Positions 9,004 through 17,312 of a stretch of 17,312 nucleotides of DNA are shown here, one piece after another. The position numbers were made by a program, and so were the translations under genes. Source of the stretch: Echinostoma caproni (taxonomy: Eukaryota > Platyhelminthes > Trematoda > Plagiorchiida > Echinostomatidae); contig UZAN01041592.1 of NCBI GenBank assembly GCA_900618425.1, positions 1,424-18,735 of the forward strand, given 5' to 3'. Position 1 is the stretch's first letter; every line of letters starts with the position of its first letter. Below the pieces are notes generated by a model, which saw only the letters and a program-made list of their open reading frames with translations, did not search any database and was not told where the DNA came from.

Positions 9004-10164
9004 AATCTCCGTGCAAACATTTGGATTAGTCGGTACCCTGAACAGCCAATTTCCTATTCATGCTTGATCTTCAGACTCACAAATCACTTACCTAAAGGCA
9101 CCATAACGAGTAACTTGCTCGGAAATTTGGACTTTGGATCGTAGTTCACGCAAAACAATAAAAATAAATAAATAATAAAATGGTAATTATATCCATTTTG
9201 CAGGACATAACCTCACTCGCTCATCACTTTGCTAATTGCCTTGCATAACTCAGCGGTGGTTGCGATCCACCTGGTTCGAACGATATGAAACGGTCTCTCT
9301 CTCTCCAATCAGGAAGTTTTGATTGCCATGCTCGGGATCACTCGAATCGACGAATGGAGACACTGGGTAATGTGGTTGATTGTCGCAACCAGTTGCACTC
9401 GGGCATCTACTCACTGTCATTGCACATCTGTGGTCTTTCCGCCTTATGTCCGTTCCTTCTTTTACCACTCTCAGCTTTGTACTTCGTTCTTGATTGATAG
9501 ACCAAACTCAGACCCAGCCCAGGAGACTTGTTCACAACACAGAACGCGTTAGGCTTCTCCGACAGGGAATCAATGATTTGTGCTACTAAATTTCGTGAAC
9601 AGTGAGACTGATGCATCTACTCATTGTCTTTTCAATCTTATTCTTCAAAATTTCTTTCTCTATTTTTACTCTGACACTGAGTTAAACACTTCAATTCTTT
9701 TTGGTCCTTACTACTTCATCCCGGGCGATAGTCATGAGGCAACAACCAAAACCGACACACGCAGGTACACCGGAAATGGTTATAAAAACGTCAATTAAAC
9801 AACATCCACATCAATACAAACAATATTCTCAAATGTCCTCACTGAAGTTTCTTCTCATTTTAAGCTAATCGATGAATAGACAGAAGATTCTATGCCAAAA
9901 CAAAAAATCGTGAATTCGGCACGTGGGTTTGTGTAACTCATAATCATGAGAGCAGATAGTTTCCTGTTCTATTCTACCCTTTTGGTCCGGTTCAATCCAC
10001 CTGGATGGTCAACAATCTTTGTGTGCGGCGTCTGACATCAACCGATCCAACGGATGTCGTTCGGTTCTGAAGAACCCTTACTGCCGTAGAAAACTTGCCT
10101 GCCAAATGTCGTATACAATCGCGGATGTAAATTGAGCGGGTGATCCATTACGTAAAGGTCAGGT
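9004..10164. other. Spacer, no gene recognised
   Basis: Contains an A-rich run (listed separately) and overlapping short open frames on both strands at 9250-9616. An isolated GGTTCGAAC at 9273-9281 resembles a polymerase III B box but has no convincing A box. Confidence 0.4.
9154..9181 (+). repeat. A-rich (AAAT)-type run
   Basis: AATAAAAATAAATAAATAAT-type sequence. Tails of this form end many non-LTR retrotransposons and SINEs, so it may mark the 3' end of a + strand insertion whose body I cannot recognise. Confidence 0.6.
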
Positions 10165-10290
10165 ATAACTCTTTGACCTTGTGGATTAGCTCGTACAAAG
10201 TGTAGGTGGTATCCGTGCACGGGTTCGAATCCAGTCTCGGACTCAGATAGAGTAGCGCATCTTTTAAAAGTCTGACAAAAAAGAAAAATT
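10165..10290 (+). mobile_element. tRNA-derived SINE-like element, second type
   Basis: An A box (TGACCTTGTGG, 10174-10184) and a B box (GGTTCGAATC, 10222-10231) lie 37 bases apart, within the normal range for tRNA-like polymerase III promoters. An A-rich tail (ACAAAAAAGAAAAATT, about 10275-10290) follows the short body. The head differs from the SINE at 5881 in the sequence between the boxes. It lacks good tRNA folding, so a functional tRNA gene is unlikely. The boundaries are approximate. Confidence 0.5.
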
Positions 10291-11454
10291 AGTTGGAACA
10301 ATGAACATTGAAATGCGTTACTATCAGTGAAACGATTTTAAATGTGTTCACAAAAGATGAAGTACTGAGAGGAAAGATTAGACAAAAATTGTAAGCCGGT
10401 ATGAATTCTTCGATTTGTGACAGAGCGATGCGTATGGAATCTCGTGTGATGATTATAGAAGAAAATAAAAGCATGTACCTATTTCTTTTGTAAGACGAAG
10501 AAGTATATCACTAAGGACGTTTTATTTAAATTAGATTAAAATGTTAGTTAAGTATTAAGGAAACTTATTGAATTGAAATGTGGAGCCCGACCAACTTTTG
10601 TTTAATATGATGCAATATAAATTACACAATGATCTGTTGACCGGAGTCACATGAAGAGTGCTGATGAGGATTATTATAAAATATGATATGATATAAGAGA
10701 AATATCTGATCGTTGGGAAAGTGTGGACAATGCGTACTGATCAGATGAAACCATGACATAAAGTTGATCGATCGGTTTGAAATTTGAAATCGTCTGGTCA
10801 CCAGTAGTTTGAATCTGTGCGTTTAATCTAGATCTTGGTCGATTTTCTTTAGTAGGAGAGAACCGGATTTTGTTACAATCAGATGTATAACGCAAAAAGG
10901 ATCGAATAAAAAAATTGGGAATAGGTGATTGACTGGGACACAAATGTACCCCGTTTGTGCGACGGTTCCTTATCGTTTGCCTCATCACTTGTACCGTCTT
11001 GACTGTATGAAAGCCGCTCTCATTGTGCTTGCCAAATCGTCATATGCTAAAACTCCTCTTCCTAACTTTTGCATTTCGGGAATCGTGAACTTGGATAGAC
11101 CGAAAAAAACTGATTTCACAAAGACTGGTATGCATTTTATTCCCACTTCTAATTTTTCGTAATGTGACCCGACAATTCATTCGCTTTGTACCTAAATATC
11201 AGATTGAAAGATGCGCGCACGCACAGGCTAGAAGATAAAAGCCATCTGATTCGCGACGATCGAGCAAAAAATTGATTTTTGTTTACATAAAGGAATATTC
11301 AATCATTTGATTATTTGTATGATTTGATCAGAATTCTGCTGATGTTACCATGAATCTGGAAATGATCCTACAGTGAAATAATAGTACTTATATTGATAAC
11401 AAAATCACTACCACCATCAACCTCATAAATAATCGACCCGAGAATGTGTTCTGC
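10291..11454. other. AT-rich spacer, no gene recognised
   Basis: The 104-codon minus-strand frame at 10674-10988 and a 77-codon + frame at 10929-11162 overlap one another and show no domain. No RNA gene was recognised. Confidence 0.4.
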
Positions 11455-11457
11455 TAA

Positions 11458-12370
11458 ACACAAGTTCTTGAAATACCACACAATGGACTGGGCGAATTGA
11501 TCCGTACTGGTTCATATGCTGATGAAAATAAACATTCTGCGAGTCCTGGTGGTCTCTCTCCAGCGTTTATCAAGTTTGGAGCAGCCCTTCTAACTAGCAT
11601 GATGACATCCCTCATTAACGAGTCTCTTGCTTCACAGATGACCCCCGATTCCTGACGACCATAATACCTCCTCATCTTCAAACATTTTTGCAAAACGTTT
11701 TCATCTCATTGCATTGACGTCTGTAGTTCTAAAGTTGATTGAGAACGCCATCCTGAGTCACTTACAGTCACTTGTCACCACTCCCCATGATCCAATTCAG
11801 TTTGCGTACAACAACAAATCCACTTTCGATGCTGTGTCTACCCTAATCCATTTTATAAGTAAGTTATTGATCAGCTCTGCCAAATCTGTTCGTTGCATTT
11901 TTCTCGATTATTTGCCTGCTTTTGATTCTGTATCCCGGTCATCCCTCCTTTTCAAGTTTGAATCTTTTGGCACCCCGAGGCAGCTGCTTTCGTGGCTTTC
12001 TGATTATCTCACCGAAAGAACCCAGTGCACAAAGGTGGACAGGAATACCTCAAGTCCTCTAGTCAATAATTCTGGTGTGCTTCAAGGCGCTGTTCTCTCT
12101 CCGTATCTTTTCTCTGCTTTTATTAGTGATCTTTCAGTTCCACACCTTGCTCATATCCAAAAATAAACTGACGATGTCGTTTTATGTCAGACCGTTTCTT
12201 CTTCTTCGGAATTTTCTACCTTCACTGAAAATCTGTCCCGAATCGAACAGTTTTCAAACCAGTCTGGCCTTAATCTCAACAAATCCAAGTGCTTGGAGTA
12301 CATTTTTAGTTCTTCCCGTTCTACATTCCCGTCAGACTCTGTAACCCTTAATAGTAACCTTTGTCTAGAG
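11458..12370 (+). pseudogene. Reverse transcriptase domain of the CR1/Jockey-like LINE
   Basis: The fingers region starts in the first frame (11521: DENKHSASPGG, then LSPAFIKFGAALLTSMM) and stops at TGA 11653-11655, where relatives have Trp. The frame then changes and ALTSVVLKLIEN follows. Motif A (FLDY, catalytic Asp present) is near 11905, and motif B (SGVLQGAVLSP) is near 12075-12105. At motif C the codon for Tyr of the YADD box is TAA (12164-12166) and Ala is Thr, leaving stop-Thr-Asp-Asp. The frame stays in register beyond that stop to 12370. The copy is therefore catalytically dead unless read through. Confidence 0.87.
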
Positions 12371-12909
12371 TGACCTCAGCCAAATCCCTGGGTGTTACCA
12401 TCGATAATAATCTTCGGTGGTCGACACACATTCAGAACTGTATGAGAAATTTTCAGTGCCTCCCTTTCCAGCTCCAAAAGCTCAGACACTTTCGCACTCC
12501 CCAACATGTTTTGTTCTCTTTTGTTAAACAGTGCGTTCTCCCTATTTTACTTTACTACTCCCCTGTAGTGTTTCCCGGTCTGTTGAAACAATACTTTGAA
12601 GCTGTCCATCGCGGATTAATGATAATACACCGTGCATCTTCAATTTCTGCCGAATAATTAATTGCAGAACTTATTGATGGACATATGAAGTCTTGGGTGA
12701 CCTTTGCCAATAAGATTTTAAACTACTTCTCCCATCCATTGCATCTTGACTTATCTTCTTGTCGCTCCCACTCGATCACTCGTTCCTCTAATCGGTACTT
12801 ACCCTCTCGAATGAACATTTATAAAAACTCCACCGTACCGTATCTGGCTCGAATCTTGACCAACAAGGAACGAGTTATAAATAAATTACGCCAATCTTTA
12901 ATTGAATGA
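12370..12909 (+). pseudogene. C-terminal region of the CR1/Jockey-like LINE protein
   Basis: A one-base loss around 12368-12371 moves the reading frame. The old frame hits TGA at 12371, while the new one reads VTSAKSLGVTIDNNLRWSTH, the conserved beta-strand region after the palm. It continues with FVKQCVLPILLYYSPVVFP and AVHRGLMI, passes a TAA at 12655-12657 in the same frame, and resumes with LIAELIDGHMKSW to NKERVINKLRQSL. The stop at 12907-12909 matches the position of a natural C-terminus. It is non-functional. Confidence 0.82.
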
Positions 12910-12911
12910 GT

Positions 12912-13049
12912 CAAACTTTAGAGACATTTATTTTTTTACACAGCAATCTATGAAATTTGCTTAAACTTTTATAGTTTCTCCGGTGTGACGACCAGTGAAC
13001 AATTTTTAACTGAAATGCAAGCATATATCAGCTCACAAAAGTTACACAA
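12912..13049. other. Short junction between the CR1-like and Ty3-like remnants
   Basis: About 140 bases of AT-rich sequence separate two elements that face each other. It may include the LINE 3' untranslated region. No LTR is recognised. Confidence 0.5.
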
Positions 13050-13359
13050 CTACAAATACAAACCGTGTAGTGATTTCATGAAGTCCTCTTTCTCCGTGGT
13101 CGTCGCTGCACATTTTCGCAATCGTGGATTGAGTATCAATCGGTAATCACCACATATCCTCGGAGTTCTGCCATCACGTTTCATCGCGACAACAATCGGA
13201 GTTGCCCATGTTGATGATGTCACTCGGGAAAAAAACATCAGTGATCTCCATTAGGTTGATCGTATTAAGCACACCTTCGCGTTGTCCATATGGTAAGACA
13301 CGCCTTTTCAGAAATACTGGCTCACCGTCGACCGCCAAAACTGCTTGAGGAACGCTCAT
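13050..13359 (-). pseudogene. N-terminal part of Ty3/gypsy reverse transcriptase
   Basis: The linker and start of the domain (VLAVDGEPVFLKRRVLPYGQ) read from 13359. Near 13235-13215 a run of seven T on the coding strand coincides with a frame change, after which the ORF reads VTSSTWATPIVVAMKRDG and RICGDYR, the block just before motif A in gypsy elements. LNPRLRKCAATTTE and FMKSLHG follow, then a stop. The FSKIDL-type motif A with the catalytic Asp and the YVDD box are absent, so the enzyme core is missing. Confidence 0.86.
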
Positions 13360-13395
13360 TCCTCCCGTATTTTCAGTACATCGGATTACCAGCTT

Positions 13396-13761
13396 TCAAA
13401 TTTCCTCAGTTGAATCGGATTTCAGTTCGTTGGTATGTAGGGATAAGGAATGTCCCAGCGTTCTCATCGCCACCGATCCAAGAATAGACGGACTGTCTTG
13501 TGACACCAAGAATCGAATGGGCACAAAATTGTTATCCTGGCAATGAATCGACAAGGTTACCTCACCCAATAGCGGAATAAGATGTCCAGCTGCACCATGG
13601 ATTCGTGTTGTGGTAGGTTTTACGGTAGCCTTTGGGCATACATGTTGGAGGGCTCCACGTGAAATTATGAACTCACTACCGCCGGTATCCAAAATAAAAC
13701 TGTGTCTAACTCCGGATTCAAAAACAATATCTTTGTAAATGAACTGCTTGTATTTGACCAT
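13396..13761 (-). pseudogene. Ty3/gypsy aspartic protease
   Basis: The 121-codon frame contains FILDTGGSEFIIS, the flap-side strand pattern of a retropepsin with the catalytic Asp-Thr-Gly triad, at about residues 22-34. GLU-type strand blocks follow (GAAGHLIPLLGEVTLSI) and then IRFLVSQDSPSILGSVAMRTL, matching the ILG motif that closes the protease fold. Such proteases act as dimers to cleave the Gag-Pol polyprotein. The stop at 13398-13396 lies between protease and reverse transcriptase, and the same frame resumes immediately with KLVIRCTENTGG. The triad appears intact, but the polyprotein is broken. Confidence 0.88.
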
Positions 13762-13836
13762 TGTCCGTAATGTACAAATTGAGTTGACCTATTCTTGATA
13801 GTATAGTGTACTCATCACATTGCATTTCCATTGGCG

Positions 13837-13933
13837 GTATACCTTCTGAATATGGCCAAATTTACCACAGGAATGACAGTTCATCTCTGGATCAACAGTT
13901 GGATCATAAATGGAACTTGCCACAAGACATACA
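13837..13933 (-). pseudogene. Gag nucleocapsid zinc knuckles (two, degenerate)
   Basis: Two cysteine-rich RNA-binding knuckles are visible. The first (13933-13895) reads C-x2-C-x3-H-x4-C, one residue shorter than the usual CCHC spacing, with a stop codon inside. The second (13878-13837) reads CHSCGKFGHIQKV followed by Tyr where the last zinc-binding Cys should be, consistent with a single TGC to TAC change. The two are in different frames, so a small deletion separates them. The second is in the same frame as the protease at 13761, with a stop in between. Confidence 0.78.
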
Positions 13934-13935
13934 CC

Positions 13936-15219
13936 GAGTGATATTCGTGTTCAGTGCTCTTTGTGTCTGATATCACAAACACTTCCATCATCCGTCCATT
14001 CTTCACCCTTCATTTCCAGAGCCATGTCCTCTATTTCTTCTTCCATCTAAACTGCTCATGGAACCAGTCATTTGTTCCAACGTTCCACCTCTCCGACCAT
14101 TCATGATGTGTTCTTGAAGACAATTAAAAATATGGTACCTCTGACAGGCTCTCAAATCACCCGACTGACCGATCGCATTCGCGTTAGGCAACGGTAGCAT
14201 CAAATGCCTAAAGCTCACTGACTATTCGGGTATAAGGGAGTCAGCTATCATCGACCAGTGACAGCTGGTACCAACAACGACCAGTTACAGAAGCGCCAAA
14301 TCATGTAGTGCTTATTATGGACCTTCCGGATAGATTGCGTGGCAATCCTCCAAATCTGTTTACTGTGGAACCCAATGGATATTAGGGTACATGTGCAATA
14401 TGAAAGATCAACTAACTAGCGGTCGGTACTCTGAATGCTTTTTATCGGGACGTGAAAACCCCAACTGTGATTGATTGAGACAAAAGCAAACCGCACAGAC
14501 GACTTTGCGATACACGGGAATTTCATGTAGGTACAGATCAACCGGATTAAAATCGCTTAAGGGCCTCGTGATTGGCAATTCGATAAGGCCACTGATTGCT
14601 GATCGGTGTGTCTCTGGTTACGGTCACGAAAATCTACGGAAGTGCAATAGGGATGACTGTTTCTGTTTCAATTGAATTCTCAGTCACCGTGATTATCCGT
14701 GGGTTTTATTATTTGGTGACACCGTGTGTTGGGCCAATGTTAAAGTTTTATTATGCGAATTGCTTACAAGCTTATGCTTCTCTTGTTCCCATAAGATATT
14801 TACACAGTGGAATTTCCGTTTGCTTTTACTACTACTACTACTACTACTACTGACAGAAGTAAGAGTTTAAAAAGTTGCAGATCATTAACCTGGCGTTGTG
14901 TGACTTAAACCCAACTCTGGTGTACAAGCGCACACGAATGCAGTCTCCCTATGATCGGTGGAATTGCGCCAATTTCGTTACTTGTGTACCTACAACACTG
15001 ATAGGATTGAGGTGTTCTGGTGACAGCTTAACGAACGTGAGTGGAAATTGTTTATCAACACTGGACAACGGGCTGGGGGGGGGATAGTTCATGATGTGTC
15101 GGTCCTAATAGGTCACATTTACAAAGTGGCATGTCCTCGGTCCTCGGATGGAATGAATAGTTTTGTTCCCAGATCAAATAGATTCATAAAAGTTGCAAAA
15201 GTGTTCGGTATCTCCATCA
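13936..15219. other. Spacer, possible unrecognised gag sequence at the left edge
   Basis: Upstream gag of the minus-strand Ty3 copy should start here, but the 71-codon minus frame at 14003-14218 shows no recognisable gag block. The rest has only short open frames and a trinucleotide microsatellite. Confidence 0.4.
14827..14851 (+). repeat. (ACT)n microsatellite
   Basis: Eight consecutive ACT-type units. Confidence 0.95.
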
Positions 15220-15530
15220 ACAGGCATTGTCACGGAGAATTACGGAGCGAAAACCAGTCTGGTTGAGTACGGGTATAAGGAAAACGATTACGAGTGCATT
15301 GGTAGAACACCTTGCAGTCTCGGGACATCAAGCCGGTGCGGACGCATTCAAGGTGGTCGACAAAGTACTAGCAAACCCATCCAAAGCTCTTCTTCAACGG
15401 CACCTTGCTACAGCCAAGGCGGCGGCTATTCGCCTACTCAATCCATCCCTTTGTTCTCCAGAGGGATTTTATTCAGTCCATTCGCTTCCAGTGGCCTCAA
15501 CCGACCGAAAAGCCCGTGACCTTTGGCATG
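15220..15530 (+). mobile_element. Probable Penelope-like retroelement, C-terminal GIY-YIG remnant
   Basis: One frame reads RRITERKP, then TSALVEHLAVSGHQ, AFKVVDKVLANPSKALLQRH and AKAAAIRLLNPSLC. This matches the pattern I know from the C-terminal half of Penelope-like element proteins: arginine-rich motif, SALVEH, GH, and an R-x-EA-IR block of the GIY-YIG nuclease. The Glu expected in the last block is replaced by Lys (AKAAAIRL). After LC near 15450 the homology appears to switch to a frame reading FIQSIRFQWPQP, close to the aromatic C-terminus of such proteins. The GIY-YIG core strands, the reverse transcriptase and the element's terminal repeats are not seen. Identification is from memory and moderate. 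Confidence 0.55.
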
Positions 15531-16288
15531 AATCCCCCGGAGGGATGGGGTGGAGGGGGGGGGCAGACCGGGAAAGGAACAGTTCACACTATCCATCGAC
15601 TGTGAATATTTCCAAACCATATATCGCAATATCACAATCAACCAATCATATTCATCATATCAGAGCATTACACTAGTTGGACAGTTTTGAATGCCACATA
15701 TAACTGAATTAGTCCGAGGAGAAAGTTATCGAAAACAACCTTTGTTCGCTACAGCATTTTCTGAATTTCATGTTGGGAATATTCAATTAATTAGATAATC
15801 GCAAGGAGAGACTGGTCATTAGAGAGCTCAATAGTTATTTGGGCTTCAAAACCAGACTTACAGGGGTGAATATGACTGTACTATTCCTAAACTGGCCGAG
15901 ACGAGTACCCTAACAACCATGGTCTCAAGATGTCCACTCTCTAATGGAACGGAGTAATGAAACGAAAAAAAATCGTTTATCTCTATGAAATTGCTGGTGT
16001 ACATTAAGCACAATAGTTATAGTATATACGGCCAGGTGTGCACATGTTGATTAATTGCAACCGAGTTGCACTCCCATGCACGTGACACCAAGCGTGGGTG
16101 ACAGTGGGTTTTTGATTCGGCTACAATGATCGTCTCCGTCTAGTCTGTGAACTTTGTGAAACTAGAGAGCACCGTCAGGTTGTTCTGCGGCCGACCGAAC
16201 GGAAATAATTTTGTATCCATCTACACAGACCAATAGTTATAATTCGTAGTGGTTCATCTGGGAGGTACAGTGACAACTCTATCAAAGC
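15531..16288. other. Spacer, no gene recognised
   Basis: A G-rich run lies at 15541-15566. Three copies of CAATAGTTAT occur (15829, 16011, 16231), and a 10-base inverted pair (CATTAGAGAG / CTCTCTAATG) lies near 15817 and 15931. None of these points to a known feature. Confidence 0.4.
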
Positions 16289-16500
16289 TGCTTGTTTATT
16301 CTTTTAAAATACTCACGTTGGAAAGAGGAGCACTTACGGAAACCTATCGATCCCATGACTGCAGTAAGATAGGCGTGGTGCTGAGCTGAACGACAGCGAA
16401 CACACCTCTCACCAAAGCTGAATGTTGGTTCGAACCCCCCCGGACCCGGAGTACACCACACACGGTGAGGTAGACCGTTTGACCACCACAACCCGGTCGC
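16289..16500 (-). mobile_element. tRNA-derived SINE-like element, third type
   Basis: On the minus strand an A box (TGGTCAAACGG, 16485-16475) and a B box (GGTTCGAACC, 16436-16427) are separated by 38 bases, as in tRNA-like polymerase III promoters. A body of about 120 bases follows, and the element ends in an A-rich stretch (TTTTAAAAGAATAAACAAG, about 16307-16289). A run of seven C on the + strand next to the B box is an unusual G-rich insertion in the arm. It does not fold as a functional tRNA. Confidence 0.6.
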
Positions 16501-16898
16501 AGTGTTGAGAAATTTTGATACTTCAACAGTAATTCCACGGAAGAATTACGTCGGTTTACTTCCATGTGGTACAGCTAAACGTTTGGCCCATTGTTCCGTA
16601 TCCACATTCCTGTTTNCCTGTTTTCCTGCGGTTCTTACACGCTCTGACATTGTCCAATTCAGTCTCATTGCCGTCGGAGCATACAACCCCGATCTGTCAC
16701 GATACATGTATGTGTAAGCTTTTTTTCAGGTTATTTGAGGTGAGAGCTTTGTTTCTCTGCCTGTGATAAATTGCACCAAGTACCAAGGACACGGACAAGA
16801 GGGACTAGTTGTAGAAGTCGGCGAGTTTCCTCTGATCACTGCCCCCGGGCAAGACACATTTGAAACGCGGCGTGCGTGTATGCGCGCTCCTGGTCTTG

Positions 16899-16902
<4 letters not shown>

Positions 16903-16934
<32 letters not shown>
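16903..16934 (+). repeat. (CA)n microsatellite
   Basis: About sixteen uninterrupted CA units. It can adopt Z-DNA-prone alternating purine-pyrimidine structure. Confidence 0.97.
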
Positions 16935-16935
<1 letters not shown>

Positions 16936-17067
16936 GATTATTGCCGTTGGACGATTAGACCGCCAAGCAGTCATCAGGCTGTGATGGAGAGAATGACACA
17001 CAGAGAGCTGAACTTTCAGGTAGAACATTCAAAGGATCAGCTGCAACTGGATTCACCGTGTGTGTTT

Positions 17068-17078
17068 GGGGGGGGGGG
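17068..17078 (+). repeat. Poly-G run
   Basis: Eleven consecutive G followed by CGAGGGG. Its length is prone to sequencing error. Confidence 0.9.
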
Positions 17079-17120
17079 CGAGGGGTGCGGATAGGGAGTG
17101 CAAAGTGGGGAAATGGAACA

Positions 17121-17157
17121 GATTGATGGATAGATAGATTGAATAGGTAGATAGATG
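17121..17157 (+). repeat. Degenerate (GATA/GATT)n tetranucleotide repeat
   Basis: Interrupted GATAGATA- and GATG-type units. Confidence 0.75.
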
Positions 17158-17178
17158 AACAGGCGATTCGGCAGGTAG

Positions 17179-17205
17179 ACACACACACACACACATGCAC
17201 ACACA
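17179..17205 (+). repeat. (AC)n microsatellite
   Basis: AC units with one ATGC interruption, the second CA-type array within 300 bases. Confidence 0.95.
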
Positions 17206-17312
17206 GATGTATAGTCGCTCGTCTTGTCGTCTCCCTTGTGTGATCCTCGTAGAGACGATCCGCGGCACGGATTCGTCAATGACCATCGATGTGAGATTGG
17301 TCAGAGTCGTGA

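Larger units (their letters stand above)
11455..12911 (+). mobile_element. CR1/Jockey-like non-LTR retrotransposon (LINE), 5'-truncated and degenerate
   Basis: Most of a reverse transcriptase and the C-terminal part of a LINE ORF2 protein are readable on the + strand. It needs three frame segments: 11458 to about 11655, about 11696-12370, and 12370-12909, with extra in-frame stops. The endonuclease domain is missing. Block order follows intact relatives: SPGGLSPAF, LTSVVLK, FLDYLPAF, GVLQGAVLSPYLFSAF, TDDVVLC, KSLGVTIDNNLRW and a Leu/Phe-rich end. Placement in the CR1/Jockey group rather than RTE rests on the reverse transcriptase and post-reverse-transcriptase spelling. The ORF ends at TGA 12907-12909 and T- and A-rich sequence follows. 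Confidence 0.88.
13050..13935 (-). mobile_element. Ty3/gypsy-type LTR retrotransposon internal fragment
   Basis: On the minus strand the order is two Gag zinc knuckles, aspartic protease, then the start of reverse transcriptase, which is the canonical gag-pol order of Ty3/gypsy elements. Protease and reverse transcriptase lie in one frame across 13761-13215 apart from a single stop, as in a fused pol. Two frame changes and several stops show decay. No LTR, primer binding site, RNase H or integrase is visible, and the copy breaks off soon after the first reverse transcriptase blocks at about 13050. Gag sequence upstream of 13935 is not recognisable. It has no expected activity. Confidence 0.88.
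16501..17312. other. Spacer with simple repeats, no gene recognised
   Basis: Only short overlapping open frames are present, several of them created by CA/TG repeats translating as His-Thr or Val-Cys runs. An N lies at 16616. Confidence 0.5.

Noticed and set aside
9273..9281. B box of a fourth tRNA-like element
   Set aside because: Only an isolated GGTTCGAAC. No convincing A box at the right distance and no folding.
11454..11693. 79-codon minus-strand ORF
   Set aside because: It is antisense to the fingers region of the CR1-like reverse transcriptase, whose + reading is clearly homologous. Treated as a shadow.
13050..13935. Complete LTR retrotransposon or endogenous retrovirus
   Set aside because: No LTRs, RNase H, integrase or envelope-like frame. 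Only the gag end, protease and the start of reverse transcriptase are visible.
14003..14218. Gag coding sequence of the minus-strand Ty3 copy
   Set aside because: The position is right, but the 71-residue reading has no recognisable gag motif and is not in a frame clearly continuous with the knuckles.
15816..15941. Functional hairpin from CATTAGAGAG / CTCTCTAATG
   Set aside because: Only ten pairs across a loop of about 105 bases, which is easily explained by chance.
16726..17286. Several ORFs with Val-Cys or His-Thr runs
   Set aside because: They are created by translating CA/TG microsatellites.
1..17312. CRISPR array, bacterial operon or riboswitch
   Set aside because: No regularly spaced direct repeats, ribosome binding sites or packed ORFs. 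The content is eukaryotic repeat DNA.

Overview
The window looks like repeat-rich nuclear DNA of a metazoan, most likely a digenean fluke (trematode). The reasons are: no operon-like gene packing; no complete protein-coding gene; decayed pieces of RTE-like and CR1/Jockey-like LINEs, a Ty3/gypsy LTR retrotransposon and a probable Penelope-like element, of the kinds I associate with fluke genomes; tRNA-derived SINEs; many di-, tri- and tetranucleotide microsatellites; and isolated N bases (6592, 7179-7180, 16616) typical of a draft eukaryotic assembly. The phylum call is inferred from the style of the retroelements. I cannot name the species.

Layout. 1-830: no firm gene, but one + frame across 113-823 has only five internal stops. 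830-1905: nothing recognised. 1909-2956 (+): 5'-truncated, frameshifted RTE-like LINE with an intact YADD box and an internal deletion in the reverse transcriptase. 3249-3533 (+): two small exon-like blocks with a GC-AG intron, possibly the 3' end of a host gene. 4298-4520 (+): weaker exon-like block. 4955-5292 (+): second, different RTE-like 3' fragment. 5465-5498: TA/TG microsatellite. 5881-6062 (+): SINE. 6063-7990: nothing recognised. 7996-8670 (-): 224-codon frame with only two internal stops and an in-frame repeated motif, not recognised. 9000-10160: AT-rich spacer with an (AAAT)-type run. 10165-10290 (+): second SINE-like element. 11455-12911 (+): CR1/Jockey-like LINE with its catalytic YADD box destroyed by a stop. 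13050-13935 (-): Ty3/gypsy fragment (zinc knuckles, aspartic protease, start of reverse transcriptase) facing the CR1 copy. 14827-14851: ACT microsatellite. 15220-15530 (+): probable Penelope-like C-terminal GIY-YIG remnant. 16289-16500 (-): third SINE-like element. 16903-17210: CA, GATA-type and poly-G simple repeats.

No genes act together here. Most of the sequence whose origin can be read is a graveyard of independent retroelement insertions, each truncated and with stops or frameshifts, so none is expected to be active. The parts most likely to hold something undescribed are the minus-strand quasi-open frame at 7996-8670 and the GC-AG-spliced terminal exon candidate at 3249-3533. All identifications rest on reading translations by eye, with no database search.
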